64,000 nt of DNA from Diospyros lotus (GCF_014633365.1 NC_068350.1:32975119-33039118); one strand, 5' to 3'; positions 1-13,185 are shown, counted from the stretch's first letter. Numbers and translations: made by a program. Notes: a model not told the origin generated them from the letters alone.

Positions 1-1714
1 GGATTTAAGCCGTCCAAGTGTCCGGCCTCTAACTCGTGATACGCGGCACGCGTCCGTTGGCAAGGAGAGCGGAATAGGAGTGCTAGCTCCTTCTCCTTTG
101 CGCGGCTTGTGTATGGACGGGAAAATAATTGATTTTCAACTCTTGAAAACCAACAAAATAAGAGGCATAATTTGGGCATCTCATAAAGGGCTATTTATAA
201 TGAAGCATCCTCCTAGGGTTTTCCCAAACCCTAGGGAACATGGATTGGGCTAGCCCATTAATCATAGTCCAACTAGAAATTAAAGTGGCCCAAATTCATT
301 TATAAATATGTGGCCCAAATCTAATTCAAGCCCAAATAATTAATATTTAATATTTGGCCCAAATCTTATTTAGCCCAAATATAATATTTATTATTTAATA
401 TTTGACCCAAATCTAATTTAGCTCAAATATTTAATTTAATTTAATATTTGGCCCAAATACTTTATTTGGCCCAAGTATTAAATTAAGCCCAAATTATTAA
501 ATTAGAAACTTCTTTCTAATTTAATCATTAAGTTAGAAACTACTTTCTAATTTAATCAATTGCTATTTTAGGAAACTTTTTCCTTTATGACGACCCCTCG
601 TCATATCGACGTCATTACGTCTGTTTGTTCTTTTCCCGTGAGAACCTACAACGGCACAACTTCTTGCCGAAGTGTCCCACTTAACCATACGTCCGCTTTC
701 CTAGTTTAAACCAGGGACCGTGCCTATTGCGTATGACTCATTAGGCTTCCGAATATGTTGGCAATGTGTCGGTACGAACACATAAGACAAGATTGGCCTC
801 TAGCAAGGCGTCATGCCTACCCAATTATTCAGAAGGATTCATAATCCGCAAATAACCTTTCACGAGCATGGTTACCGTGTAATACGATCCTCTCGTCAAT
901 GTATCTTATGTGATCTCAAGTATGGCGATGTGTTGCTTGATAATGATCACATGAGTTTTCTTCGGTCTTTCGGATATCTTCACTTAATAGAAAGTGAATC
1001 AATAACTCCTTATTGATCTCTTTCACCATGGCCATGGATTTAAAGTGAATATCCACCGAAGGCGCCTTAGATACATCATCCTCTATCAAGGGATAGACGA
1101 GTCCCATCTTGGCTATGCACCCATCTCCATAAGCCTCATGATATACCCAACGATCGCCCACGTGCAGCCTTTGTCTAGGCCCATCGAAACGATGTCAAAG
1201 CATACCGGTCTTCTTATGAGATGACCGTGACAACCTCAGGTCCAAGGATTAGTTACACCCATCTCGTATGAGAATTCCATCAACATATAACCAAAATGGA
1301 TTCTCATGGCGAGTCATGTCCAGTGACACGTTCTCCAACATTGGTCACCTATGTACTTGTCTAGGCATCCCCATGCCTATGGGTGTGAGACCCCCATTGC
1401 TATCACATAGCAAAAACATAACACATACAAGTCTTACCACAATTGTCAATGTCCATTCTTGACATTGCTACGACTTGGGACGTTTAATGATGTCTATAAA
1501 CTGTGATGCATCATCTCACATCTTTATAGATTATTCACAGTATACATCATATGGACTTCTATCTAGTTTCATTCGGTTATTACAATAATAACAAGAAACT
1601 AATAGAATGACTTCTTGTGAATTTGAATAACTCCTTATTCAAATAATAACATGATTACAATTGTCAGTGTACAACATGCCCAATCTGATTGGGTCTAGAG
1701 CACCTACACTAACA
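1..1714 (-). mobile_element. Copia-A LTR 1 (partial, 3' LTR of unit 1)
   Basis: This is the same sequence as 7476-9189. It ends in CA at 1714, directly beside the polypurine tract of the internal region. Its first 147 bp lie outside the window. The short open frames inside it are antisense or chance frames in LTR sequence and are repeated unchanged in each LTR copy. Confidence 0.92.
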
Positions 1715-1727
1715 ATCTCCCACTTGC
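1715..1727 (-). other. Polypurine tract, Copia-A unit 1
   Basis: On the minus strand this reads GCAAGTGGGAGAT, directly upstream of the 3' LTR start (TGTTAGTGTAGG). A purine-rich run at this position primes plus-strand DNA synthesis in LTR retrotransposons. The same sequence is at 9190-9202 for unit 2. Confidence 0.8.
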
Positions 1728-1759
1728 ACTAGAGCCAATCACTCATGTATCTTATACCT

Positions 1760-4700
1760 GATGATCGAACATGACTTTCATGTTTCTCCTGGGATAGAGC
1801 TTTAGTTAAGAGATCTACGACGTTGTCATCCGTCGACACTTTCTCTATATATGTCACCATAGCTGATAATCTCCATTATCATATGGTGATATCGCAATAC
1901 AAATTTGGTCCGTTGATGAGACCGTGGTTCCTTCGCTTACGCGATGGCTCCATTGTTGTCCCAATAACTGTTATTGGATCAACAATGCTGGACACCACTT
2001 TAAGTTCATCAATGAACTTACGGATCCATACAACCTCCTTAGCTGCTTCGAAGGTTGTTATGTATTCGACTTCAGTTGTTGAATCTGCCACTATCTCTTG
2101 TTGGAACTCTTCCAACTCATGGCCCAGCCATATAGGCGGAATATGAATTTCGACTGTACGTGATTTAAAATCATCATGGTCAAATTGGAAACTGGCATCC
2201 ATGAACCCCTTCATGGTATGCTCTTATTCTCCATATGGCAAAAAACATCTCTTTAGTGCTTCACAAGTACTTAAGAATGTTTTTCACAGCAATCCAGTGT
2301 TTCTAACCTGGATCAACTTGATATCTACCACATATGCTCAAAGTATATGCGATATCAGGCCTCGTACATAACATGACATACATGATCGAGCCAATAGCCA
2401 AGGCATATTGCGCTCGACTCATCCTATCTCTCTCATCTTGTGTCTTTAAACACATAGCCTTGGAGAGATGTATTCCATGTGACATGGGAAGACTTCTCCT
2501 CCTAGAATCTTCCATGCTAAACCTCTTTAGCACCTTGTCAATGTACGCACTATGGGAGAGTGCTAGCAACCTCCTGGATCTATCTCTATAGATCCTTATT
2601 CCCAGAATATAGGCTGCTTCTCCCAAATTCTTCATGGAGAAAATATTTTGAAAGCCATATTTTAACTAATTGCATCATGGGAACACCATTCCCTATGAGC
2701 AATATATTGTCCACATATAGGACTAAAAGGACTACCACGCTCCCACTAACCTTCTTGTAAACACAAGGATCAACTTCCCTTTTGTGAAAAATCAAACTTT
2801 TTTGATATTTTCATCAAAACATTGATTCTAACTCCGGGATGCTTGCCTTAGTCCACAAATGGACCTTTGCAAGTTGCAAATCTTATTTGCATGTTTATGA
2901 GTAACAAAACTATCAGGCTGTGTTATATACACATCCTCTACCAGGTTTCCTTCAAGGAAAGCTGTTTTGTCATCGCCAAAACCCAGAGTCAATGTCAGAC
3001 ATTGCCTCATCATAGGTAGTAGGCTCATCGTTCACAACCAGAAGCACATCTCCATGTGCCGAGATGAGAAATCCATATCTCTCTTGCTCGCGACGAACCC
3101 TTGTCGACCTATGAGGTTCTTGTGTAGAAGGTTGGGGAGTTGACACAACTTCTTGTGTATGATCTTTCTCGAGTTCCTGAAGGGGAGTATTTGTTTGTGG
3201 TTTGCCTCGAATATTATTCGAGCTTAACATTCCTCCCACTAGCCACAGCATCTAAGAATTCCTTCTCAAGGAATACCACATGCTTGGCAACAAAACACCT
3301 TTTGTTCACATGGGTGGTAAAATTAATATCCATTTGGATATCCCACAAACAGATATCTCGTCGATTTGGGTTGTAGCTTATTACTGTCAACACGTTTAAC
3401 ATAAATTTGACAACCCCAAATCTTAAGGAAAGACAAATTTGGCTTTTTTCCTTTCCATATCTTATATGGAGTCTAAGTAACTGATTTACTTGAAACCCTG
3501 TTCAAAACAAAGATCGCGGTGAGGAGTGCGTATCTCCAAAATGAAATAGGGAGTTCAGCGCGACTCATCATGGACCAGACCATGTCCAACAAGGTCCTAT
3601 TCCTCCTTTAGACACACCGTTCATCACTGGTGTTCCAAGTGGAGTCCATTGTAAGAGAATCCCATTCTACTTCAGATGATCTAGAAACTCACTGTTCAAG
3701 TATTCACCACCTCAATCTGATCGAAGTACTTTGATACTTTTCTCAGTTTGTTTCTCTACTTCAAATCTGAATTCTTTGAACTTTTCAAAAGTCTCAGATT
3801 TGTGTCTTAAAAGATACACATAACCAAAACATGATCTATCATCAGTAAAGGTTATGAAGTAGACATACCCACCTCGAGCCTAGGTGGACATGGGCCCACT
3901 CACATCAGTGTGCACAAGCTCTAGCACTTCTGTGGCCCTCTCTCCCTTTCCTTCAAAAGGAGATTTAGTCATCTTACCAAGTAAACAAGATTCGCAAGCA
4001 CCATCTGATTCATAATCAAATGTGCTAAGGTATCCATTTTTATACAAATTGGATATGCGAGTCTCATTTATATGACCAAGGCGACAATGCCATAAATAAG
4101 TGCTATTTAAATCACCCGATTTCAGTCGCTTAATATTTATGTTATTAATAGGAGTATCAACATCAAGAATATACAAACCGTTACATATTGTTGCTTTACC
4201 ATAAAACAACTCATTTTTATAAAATGAACAACTATTGTTCTTAAATAAAAATGAAAATCCATCTTTGTCCAAACAAGAAATAGAAATAATATTCCTAGTC
4301 AAACTAGGAATAAAGTAACAGTTATGTAAATCTAACACAAGCTATGTGGATAATGTCAATAAATAGGTCCCTACAACCAATGGAACAACTTTTGATCCAT
4401 TTACCACGTGTAGGTACACTTCTCCTATTATTAATCTCCTCGTACTCCTAGGCCCATACACAAAAGTGTAAATATGAGCACTAGATCCAGTATCTAATAC
4501 CCATGTGGATTGATCAGAAGTAGATAGATTAATTCTAATAACATAAATACTTGAAGTGCCTTGAGTAGAACTCTTCTTGCTCTACACTTCTCGGTTTATC
4601 ACAGTGGAGATAGATTGCATCATTTTTGCCTTTTGGGTTTTAGTCTTCTGGACTCTTCCAGATTGCGCTATGGAAGAACTCTTCTTCCTTTTGGCTTTCT

Positions 4701-5320
4701 TACTCTTGGGCTTACCCCTGTACGCCTTGGGCCCTTCAACTAAGAGAACACTTCCCTTAATCTATAATCAATTTTAGGTTTGGTCTCCCTTAGTATGGAC
4801 AACCACTCTCCAAGAGTCTTTTCCATAACTTTTAGGGAGAGACTATAGCAGCAAATCTAAGGTAAGTTTCAACATCCATACCCAAGTTCAGCTCTAGCAA
4901 CCTATTGATAAAACATATCATCTCCATGACATGCTTCTCAACAGATGATCCTTGAGCCTAGCCATGATCTCATAGGTATCATAACTCTTATGTGGCGACC
5001 TATGTTTCGGGGTCATGGCAGCTGAGACGATATATCAAGCGATGATCATATCACCCATGTGCATCGTCCAGGCCTAATGTGCTATTATTTCTTTAACTGG
5101 TGGCTTCGTAAAAAGATAGCTCTTTATCGCATAAAGAATCTTATCACACATGAGGACTATCCTCAAGATGATCTCCCAGTCATAGAAATTAGTCAGTTGA
5201 AGGTATTATTGCCCTCGAGTATCGATCTTATCGACATGTTTCCAGACATTCTGGATCAACAACTGAATAGAGATATTATTATAATCATATTGAATTACGA
5301 AATCATAAATTGCAAGAAGT
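1760..5320 (-). pseudogene. Copia-A gag-pol pseudogene, unit 1
   Basis: Minus-strand gag-pol remnants lie in copia order. A UBN2-type gag piece is at about 5250-4790. It is followed by a Lys-rich linker and a protease with the D-T-G-S motif near 4510. GAG-pre-integrase is at 4338-3880 (LWHCRLGH, then C-x2-C). Integrase at about 3880-3214 has many stops. Reverse transcriptase is at 3028-2303 and RNase H at 2214-1750. The RT N-terminal part is missing: the frame passes from the linker near 2990 straight to the DDKTAFLEGN region. The catalytic YVDD motif is YVDN (about 2735-2724). A stop also separates protease from pre-integrase near 4341. The element therefore cannot make its own enzymes, and any movement would need a helper or recombination. 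Confidence 0.88.
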
Positions 5321-5436
5321 AACATTTTATGATTGCTCCCACTATTTTCTACGAGTTTGCCACCCTCAAGACATAACTCGGGAAATCCCGTTGGAAGATT
5401 TCCTAGTGAGCTAGGATCCCATCTCCCCTCGCACAA

Positions 5437-5710
5437 CCTTGAGTGACTCAACAAATTGTGTTAGGATCGATTAGGTAGGTACTTGCTACCAATTGCATCT
5501 CCATGCAACTCCTAGATTCATTGGGTTGACAACTCCTTGCCAAGCACATCTTATGTGACTCCCAATCTTTGCCTCTATACTCAGTAAGGCCTTGAGTGAC
5601 TCAACAAACCCCACCTTTCTAGTTAAGTCGAACCCATCATTCAGGGACATCTCATGGCCCATGAAGCATAGGAATCATAGGTGACACATGACCTTGAGTG
5701 ACTCAACAAA
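5437..5710. repeat. Three copies of a 19-bp palindrome-bearing motif, unit 1
   Basis: CCTTGAGTGACTCAACAAA occurs at 5437-5455, 5590-5608 and 5692-5710, 153 and 102 bp apart. The core TTGAGTGACTCAA is a dyad. It lies in the leader between the primer-binding site and gag on the minus strand. Function is unknown; a protein-binding or RNA-structure site is possible. Confidence 0.75.
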
Positions 5711-6599
5711 TCAAGTGCCAGCTAGAAACCTAATGCTTCATAATGATGGAAGGCAAGTTGGCTTAATATTAATGAGGGATTTATTATTTATTTATTTAGG
5801 TCTCATCACATGCAATTAATCAAATTAATAATGCATAATAAACGACTCAAACCGGTGTATGGTATGGATAACTACGGCTAGTCCCCTCGAGCCATAGAAG
5901 GGAAGCTAGCTGGTCAAACCTAGGTGAAGAATCACATCTTGCTTCATAAGCACATTCTTCAAGCCTTCATTGGTCTTCGAATCTTGTCTTCAATTTGGCT
6001 CCATCTCTTGCTCTTCATACAAACTACAACTATCGCTACTCTATTCTATTCTACATACATTACATAGAATCAGAAACCCCGAGTTACATTCGGGGGGAGT
6101 GAGATGAGAAGAGAATGTACATCAGAGTATAAGAGAGGCAGGACACGCAGGCCCTATTTCAAAAACCAAATTTACAAGCATTCATTCCCAACATAAAATA
6201 AATGGTCGACTCGATCCATACCATACACCCATGCAATCAATCTAATTGATTCATTTAGATTATGTTAATTAATTGTCGCATCTATTTCAAACTTAATGAA
6301 ACGCTTTCAATAAATTGAAAATTTGTATAATTTTGGAAAAACAAAATTGTTTTAATTGTGTTGGGTTTGGGCTCCATCCATTAGTCTAACTAACAAGGCT
6401 CAACAGGCCTTGGATCAACCAATGTATGTCAAACATACATTAGCAGCCCAATAATTAATAAATAACCCAATTAATGGCCCTGGCCCATTTTTAATCACGG
6501 CCCATAAGTGTCATACACTCATGGATCGGATAAAAATAAAATTAAATAGCCAAACAATTTGGCCGGGCCCCACCAAAGAGAACAGAACGCACTAGGCCA

Positions 6600-7165
6600 C
6601 CGAAGGGTCGGCCCGGATGCTTCACGGGGACCCCCGGGAAGGGTCAAACCGAAGCCCGAGGGAGCGGGAGGGGCCGGGAGGCGGTTGGGCAGCATGTCAA
6701 ACATGCTGCCAGGCCTGGGCGCGCATGGGGCGCGCATGGGCCGCGCCTGGCGCGCCCGGCCGCGCGGCAGGGGCCGCTGGGGGCGAGCGCGGCCCACTGG
6801 GGCCGCGCGGGGCGCGCAAAGGCCTTGCGCGGGCAGCTGGGGGCCGCGCAAGGCCGCGCGCGGGTCGCGGGTCGCACCCGCGGGCCGCGCGCTGCTCGCG
6901 GGTCGAACCCGCGGACCGCGTGCGGGTCGCGGGTCGCGCCCGCGCCCGGCCGCGCCTTGCGCGCGCGCGCGGCCGCGCCTGGGGGCGCATGCGCGCGCGC
7001 GCGGCTGCACCTGGGCGCGCCATGCGCGCGCACGGCCGCGCACGGCCGCGCCTGGCCGGGCCCTGCGCGCGCCCAGGCCGCCCCAAGCCATGCCCAGCGC
7101 ACGCGGGCCCCGCTCGGCCGCGTCTTTCGACGCCCCGGTGCATCCGTATGCACCCCGAACCCCGT
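6600..7165. repeat. GC-rich low-complexity block in the Copia-A leader, unit 1
   Basis: About 560 bp is extremely rich in G and C, mostly permuted GCGCGGC/GGGTCGCG words. It sits inside AT-rich element sequence, just downstream of the 5' LTR and primer-binding site on the minus strand. Open frames of 140-270 codons exist in several frames on both strands only because stop codons are rare in such sequence. Their Ala/Arg/Gly/Pro-rich products resemble no domain. I treat it as non-coding leader or captured sequence. Confidence 0.8.
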
Positions 7166-7314
7166 TTTGCCCTTTTTCGTGTCATACACGATCTTTTTCC
7201 CTTCACCCAAAAACGTTTTGCAATCCAAAAATACAAACGCAACAATCATTTAATTATTTCACAAATAACAACATAACCGAATCCGCACGTAAGGAATTGA
7301 AATATTTCGACGAT

Positions 7315-7328
7315 GGCTCTGATACCAC
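7315..7328 (-). other. Primer-binding site, Copia-A unit 1
   Basis: The minus strand reads GTGGTATCAGAGCC next to the LTR end at 7329. TGGTATCAGAGC is complementary to the 3' end of plant initiator tRNA-Met, the usual primer for plant Copia elements. Confidence 0.9.
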
Positions 7329-7665
7329 TGAAAGTAAAGCAAGATCGCTACGGGGCAAGCAGCGTAGTTCAAAATTTTGAACCTTACCCCGATCCCGGCG
7401 ATTGGATCAACGTCGAAATTAAATCATTCACAAACAAATAAATAAATCTAACCTTTAGATTACCGAGTCGTTCGCGGATTTAAGCCGTCCAAGTGTCCGG
7501 CCTCTAACTCGTGATACGCGGCACGCGTCCGTTGGCAAGGAGAGCGGAATAGGAGTGCTAGCTCCTTCTCCTTTGCGCGGCTTGTGTATGGACGGGAAAA
7601 TAATTGATTTTCAACTCTTGAAAACCAACAAAATAAGAGGCATAATTTGGGCATCTCATAAAGGG

Positions 7666-7674
7666 CTATTTATA
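7666..7674 (-). promoter_or_regulatory. Putative TATA box in Copia-A LTR
   Basis: On the minus strand TTATAAATAGCCC lies about 1.5 kb from the LTR start and about 340 bp from its end. This fits a U3/R boundary with transcription starting near 7640. Equivalent sites are at 191-199 and 15141-15149. Confidence 0.6.
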
Positions 7675-7756
7675 ATGAAGCATCCTCCTAGGGTTTTCCC
7701 AAACCCTAGGGAACATGGATTGGGCTAGCCCATTAATCATAGTCCAACTAGAAATT

Positions 7757-7975
7757 AAAGTGGCCCAAATTCATTTATAAATATGTGGCCCAAATCTAAT
7801 TCAAGCCCAAATAATTAATATTTAATATTTGGCCCAAATCTTATTTAGCCCAAATATAATATTTATTATTTAATATTTGACCCAAATCTAATTTAGCTCA
7901 AATATTTAATTTAATTTAATATTTGGCCCAAATACTTTATTTGGCCCAAGTATTAAATTAAGCCCAAATTATTAA
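7757..7975. repeat. Degenerate GGCCCAAAT/AT-rich repeats in Copia-A LTR
   Basis: The words (T)GGCCCAAATCTAATT, TAGCCCAAAT and TTAATATTTAATATTTG recur with spacing of roughly 25-40 bp. The same block is at 282-500 and 15232-15450. A differently expanded version is in the solo LTR at about 39727-39960, so the zone varies between family members. Confidence 0.7.
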
Positions 7976-9234
7976 ATTAGAAACTTCTTTCTAATTTAAT
8001 CATTAAGTTAGAAACTACTTTCTAATTTAATCAATTGCTATTTTAGGAAACTTTTTCCTTTATGACGACCCCTCGTCATATCGACGTCATTACGTCTGTT
8101 TGTTCTTTTCCCGTGAGAACCTACAACGGCACAACTTCTTGCCGAAGTGTCCCACTTAACCATACGTCCGCTTTCCTAGTTTAAACCAGGGACCGTGCCT
8201 ATTGCGTATGACTCATTAGGCTTCCGAATATGTTGGCAATGTGTCGGTACGAACACATAAGACAAGATTGGCCTCTAGCAAGGCGTCATGCCTACCCAAT
8301 TATTCAGAAGGATTCATAATCCGCAAATAACCTTTCACGAGCATGGTTACCGTGTAATACGATCCTCTCGTCAATGTATCTTATGTGATCTCAAGTATGG
8401 CGATGTGTTGCTTGATAATGATCACATGAGTTTTCTTCGGTCTTTCGGATATCTTCACTTAATAGAAAGTGAATCAATAACTCCTTATTGATCTCTTTCA
8501 CCATGGCCATGGATTTAAAGTGAATATCCACCGAAGGCGCCTTAGATACATCATCCTCTATCAAGGGATAGACGAGTCCCATCTTGGCTATGCACCCATC
8601 TCCATAAGCCTCATGATATACCCAACGATCGCCCACGTGCAGCCTTTGTCTAGGCCCATCGAAACGATGTCAAAGCATACCGGTCTTCTTATGAGATGAC
8701 CGTGACAACCTCAGGTCCAAGGATTAGTTACACCCATCTCGTATGAGAATTCCATCAACATATAACCAAAATGGATTCTCATGGCGAGTCATGTCCAGTG
8801 ACACGTTCTCCAACATTGGTCACCTATGTACTTGTCTAGGCATCCCCATGCCTATGGGTGTGAGACCCCCATTGCTATCACATAGCAAAAACATAACACA
8901 TACAAGTCTTACCACAATTGTCAATGTCCATTCTTGACATTGCTACGACTTGGGACGTTTAATGATGTCTATAAACTGTGATGCATCATCTCACATCTTT
9001 ATAGATTATTCACAGTATACATCATATGGACTTCTATCTAGTTTCATTCGGTTATTACAATAATAACAAGAAACTAATAGAATGACTTCTTGTGAATTTG
9101 AATAACTCCTTATTCAAATAATAACATGATTACAATTGTCAGTGTACAACATGCCCAATCTGATTGGGTCTAGAGCACCTACACTAACAATCTCCCACTT
9201 GCACTAGAGCCAATCACTCATGTATCTTATACCT

Positions 9235-12200
9235 GATGATCGAACATGACTTTCATGTTTCTCCTGGGATAGAGCTTTAGTTAAGAGATCTACGACGTTG
9301 TCATCCGTCGACACTTTCTCTATATATGTCACCATAGCTGATAATCTCCATTATCATATGGTGATATCGCAATACAAATTTGGTCCGTTGATGAGACCGT
9401 GGTTCCTTCGCTTACGCGATGGCTCCATTGTTGTCCCAATAACTGTTATTGGATCAACAATGCTGGACACCACTTTAAGTTCATCAATGAACTTACGGAT
9501 CCATACAACCTCCTTAGCTGCTTCGAAGGTTGTTATGTATTCGACTTCAGTTGTTGAATCTGCCACTATCTCTTGTTGGAACTCTTCCAACTCATGGCCC
9601 AGCCATATAGGCGGAATATGAATTTCGACTGTACGTGATTTAAAATCATCATGGTCAAATTGGAAACTGGCATCCATGAACCCCTTCATGGTATGCTCTT
9701 ATTCTCCATATGGCAAAAAACATCTCTTTAGTGCTTCACAAGTACTTAAGAATGTTTTTCACAGCAATCCAGTGTTTCTAACCTGGATCAACTTGATATC
9801 TACCACATATGCTCAAAGTATATGCGATATCAGGCCTCGTACATAACATGACATACATGATCGAGCCAATAGCCAAGGCATATTGCGCTCGACTCATCCT
9901 ATCTCTCTCATCTTGTGTCTTTAAACACATAGCCTTGGAGAGATGTATTCCATGTGACATGGGAAGACTTCTCCTCCTAGAATCTTCCATGCTAAACCTC
10001 TTTAGCACCTTGTCAATGTACGCACTATGGGAGAGTGCTAGCAACCTCCTGGATCTATCTCTATAGATCCTTATTCCCAGAATATAGGCTGCTTCTCCCA
10101 AATTCTTCATGGAGAAAATATTTTGAAAGCCATATTTTAACTAATTGCATCATGGGAACACCATTCCCTATGAGCAATATATTGTCCACATATAGGACTA
10201 AAAGGACTACCACGCTCCCACTAACCTTCTTGTAAACACAAGGATCAACTTCCCTTTTGTGAAAAATCAAACTTTTTTGATATTTTCATCAAAACATTGA
10301 TTCTAACTCCGGGATGCTTGCCTTAGTCCACAAATGGACCTTTGCAAGTTGCAAATCTTATTTGCATGTTTATGAGTAACAAAACTATCAGGCTGTGTTA
10401 TATACACATCCTCTACCAGGTTTCCTTCAAGGAAAGCTGTTTTGTCATCGCCAAAACCCAGAGTCAATGTCAGACATTGCCTCATCATAGGTAGTAGGCT
10501 CATCGTTCACAACCAGAAGCACATCTCCATGTGCCGAGATGAGAAATCCATATCTCTCTTGCTCGCGACGAACCCTTGTCGACCTATGAGGTTCTTGTGT
10601 AGAAGGTTGGGGAGTTGACACAACTTCTTGTGTATGATCTTTCTCGAGTTCCTGAAGGGGAGTATTTGTTTGTGGTTTGCCTCGAATATTATTCGAGCTT
10701 AACATTCCTCCCACTAGCCACAGCATCTAAGAATTCCTTCTCAAGGAATACCACATGCTTGGCAACAAAACACCTTTTGTTCACATGGGTGGTAAAATTA
10801 ATATCCATTTGGATATCCCACAAACAGATATCTCGTCGATTTGGGTTGTAGCTTATTACTGTCAACACGTTTAACATAAATTTGACAACCCCAAATCTTA
10901 AGGAAAGACAAATTTGGCTTTTTTCCTTTCCATATCTTATATGGAGTCTAAGTAACTGATTTACTTGAAACCCTGTTCAAAACAAAGATCGCGGTGAGGA
11001 GTGCGTATCTCCAAAATGAAATAGGGAGTTCAGCGCGACTCATCATGGACCAGACCATGTCCAACAAGGTCCTATTCCTCCTTTAGACACACCGTTCATC
11101 ACTGGTGTTCCAAGTGGAGTCCATTGTAAGAGAATCCCATTCTACTTCAGATGATCTAGAAACTCACTGTTCAAGTATTCACCACCTCAATCTGATCGAA
11201 GTACTTTGATACTTTTCTCAGTTTGTTTCTCTACTTCAAATCTGAATTCTTTGAACTTTTCAAAAGTCTCAGATTTGTGTCTTAAAAGATACACATAACC
11301 AAAACATGATCTATCATCAGTAAAGGTTATGAAGTAGACATACCCACCTCGAGCCTAGGTGGACATGGGCCCACTCACATCAGTGTGCACAAGCTCTAGC
11401 ACTTCTGTGGCCCTCTCTCCCTTTCCTTCAAAAGGAGATTTAGTCATCTTACCAAGTAAACAAGATTCGCAAGCACCATCTGATTCATAATCAAATGTGC
11501 TAAGGTATCCATTTTTATACAAATTGGATATGCGAGTCTCATTTATATGACCAAGGCGACAATGCCATAAATAAGTGCTATTTAAATCACCCGATTTCAG
11601 TCGCTTAATATTTATGTTATTAATAGGAGTATCAACATCAAGAATATACAAACCGTTACATATTGTTGCTTTACCATAAAACAACTCATTTTTATAAAAT
11701 GAACAACTATTGTTCTTAAATAAAAATGAAAATCCATCTTTGTCCAAACAAGAAATAGAAATAATATTCCTAGTCAAACTAGGAATAAAGTAACAGTTAT
11801 GTAAATCTAACACAAGCTATGTGGATAATGTCAATAAATAGGTCCCTACAACCAATGGAACAACTTTTGATCCATTTACCACGTGTAGGTACACTTCTCC
11901 TATTATTAATCTCCTCGTACTCCTAGGCCCATACACAAAAGTGTAAATATGAGCACTAGATCCAGTATCTAATACCCATGTGGATTGATCAGAAGTAGAT
12001 AGATTAATTCTAATAACATAAATACTTGAAGTGCCTTGAGTAGAACTCTTCTTGCTCTACACTTCTCGGTTTATCACAGTGGAGATAGATTGCATCATTT
12101 TTGCCTTTTGGGTTTTAGTCTTCTGGACTCTTCCAGATTGCGCTATGGAAGAACTCTTCTTCCTTTTGGCTTTCTTACTCTTGGGCTTACCCCTGTACGC

Positions 12201-12795
12201 CTTGGGCCCTTCAACTAAGAGAACACTTCCCTTAATCTATAATCAATTTTAGGTTTGGTCTCCCTTAGTATGGACAACCACTCTCCAAGAGTCTTTTCCA
12301 TAACTTTTAGGGAGAGACTATAGCAGCAAATCTAAGGTAAGTTTCAACATCCATACCCAAGTTCAGCTCTAGCAACCTATTGATAAAACATATCATCTCC
12401 ATGACATGCTTCTCAACAGATGATCCTTGAGCCTAGCCATGATCTCATAGGTATCATAACTCTTATGTGGCGACCTATGTTTCGGGGTCATGGCAGCTGA
12501 GACGATATATCAAGCGATGATCATATCACCCATGTGCATCGTCCAGGCCTAATGTGCTATTATTTCTTTAACTGGTGGCTTCGTAAAAAGATAGCTCTTT
12601 ATCGCATAAAGAATCTTATCACACATGAGGACTATCCTCAAGATGATCTCCCAGTCATAGAAATTAGTCAGTTGAAGGTATTATTGCCCTCGAGTATCGA
12701 TCTTATCGACATGTTTCCAGACATTCTGGATCAACAACTGAATAGAGATATTATTATAATCATATTGAATTACGAAATCATAAATTGCAAGAAGT
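9235..12795 (-). pseudogene. Copia-A gag-pol pseudogene, unit 2
   Basis: This is an exact shift by 7475 bp of the remnant at 1760-5320, with the same frames and the same lesions. GAG-pre-integrase is at 11813-11355. The RT pieces are at 10503-10303 and 10270-9778 with YVDN in place of YVDD, and RNase H is at 9689-9354. The same RT deletion and in-frame stops are present. Every translation pair I compared between the two units was identical. The shared lesions mean the copy was already defective when it was duplicated. Confidence 0.88.
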
Positions 12796-12911
12796 AACAT
12801 TTTATGATTGCTCCCACTATTTTCTACGAGTTTGCCACCCTCAAGACATAACTCGGGAAATCCCGTTGGAAGATTTCCTAGTGAGCTAGGATCCCATCTC
12901 CCCTCGCACAA

Positions 12912-13185
12912 CCTTGAGTGACTCAACAAATTGTGTTAGGATCGATTAGGTAGGTACTTGCTACCAATTGCATCTCCATGCAACTCCTAGATTCATTGGG
13001 TTGACAACTCCTTGCCAAGCACATCTTATGTGACTCCCAATCTTTGCCTCTATACTCAGTAAGGCCTTGAGTGACTCAACAAACCCCACCTTTCTAGTTA
13101 AGTCGAACCCATCATTCAGGGACATCTCATGGCCCATGAAGCATAGGAATCATAGGTGACACATGACCTTGAGTGACTCAACAAA
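12912..13185. repeat. Three copies of the 19-bp dyad motif, unit 2
   Basis: Copies are at 12912-12930, 13065-13083 and 13167-13185, the same motif and spacing as in unit 1. Confidence 0.75.

Larger units (their letters stand above)
7329..9189 (-). mobile_element. Copia-A LTR 2 (shared by both units)
   Basis: This 1861-bp LTR has TG...CA ends. On the minus strand it is the 5' LTR of the internal region at 1715-7328 and the 3' LTR of that at 9190-14803. It carries a TATA box near 7670 and an AT-rich repeat zone at 7757-7975. Apart from the window-edge truncation it matches LTR 1; LTR 3 differs at one base that I noticed. Confidence 0.92.

Noticed and set aside
813..1462. Small open frames in the LTRs (also at 8288-8937, 15763-16412 and reversed at 38752-39401)
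   Set aside because: They lie wholly inside LTRs, overlap on both strands and are repeated only because the LTR is repeated.
5437..5710. Regularly repeated 19-bp motif as a possible CRISPR-like array
   Set aside because: Only three copies with unequal spacers, inside a plant retrotransposon leader; a CRISPR array is not plausible.
6519..7380. Long overlapping open frames (140-270 codons) on both strands in the GC-rich block, repeated at 13994-14855
   Set aside because: Frames are open in several phases at once because stop codons are rare in GC-only sequence. The products are Ala/Arg/Gly/Pro low-complexity and no domain is visible.
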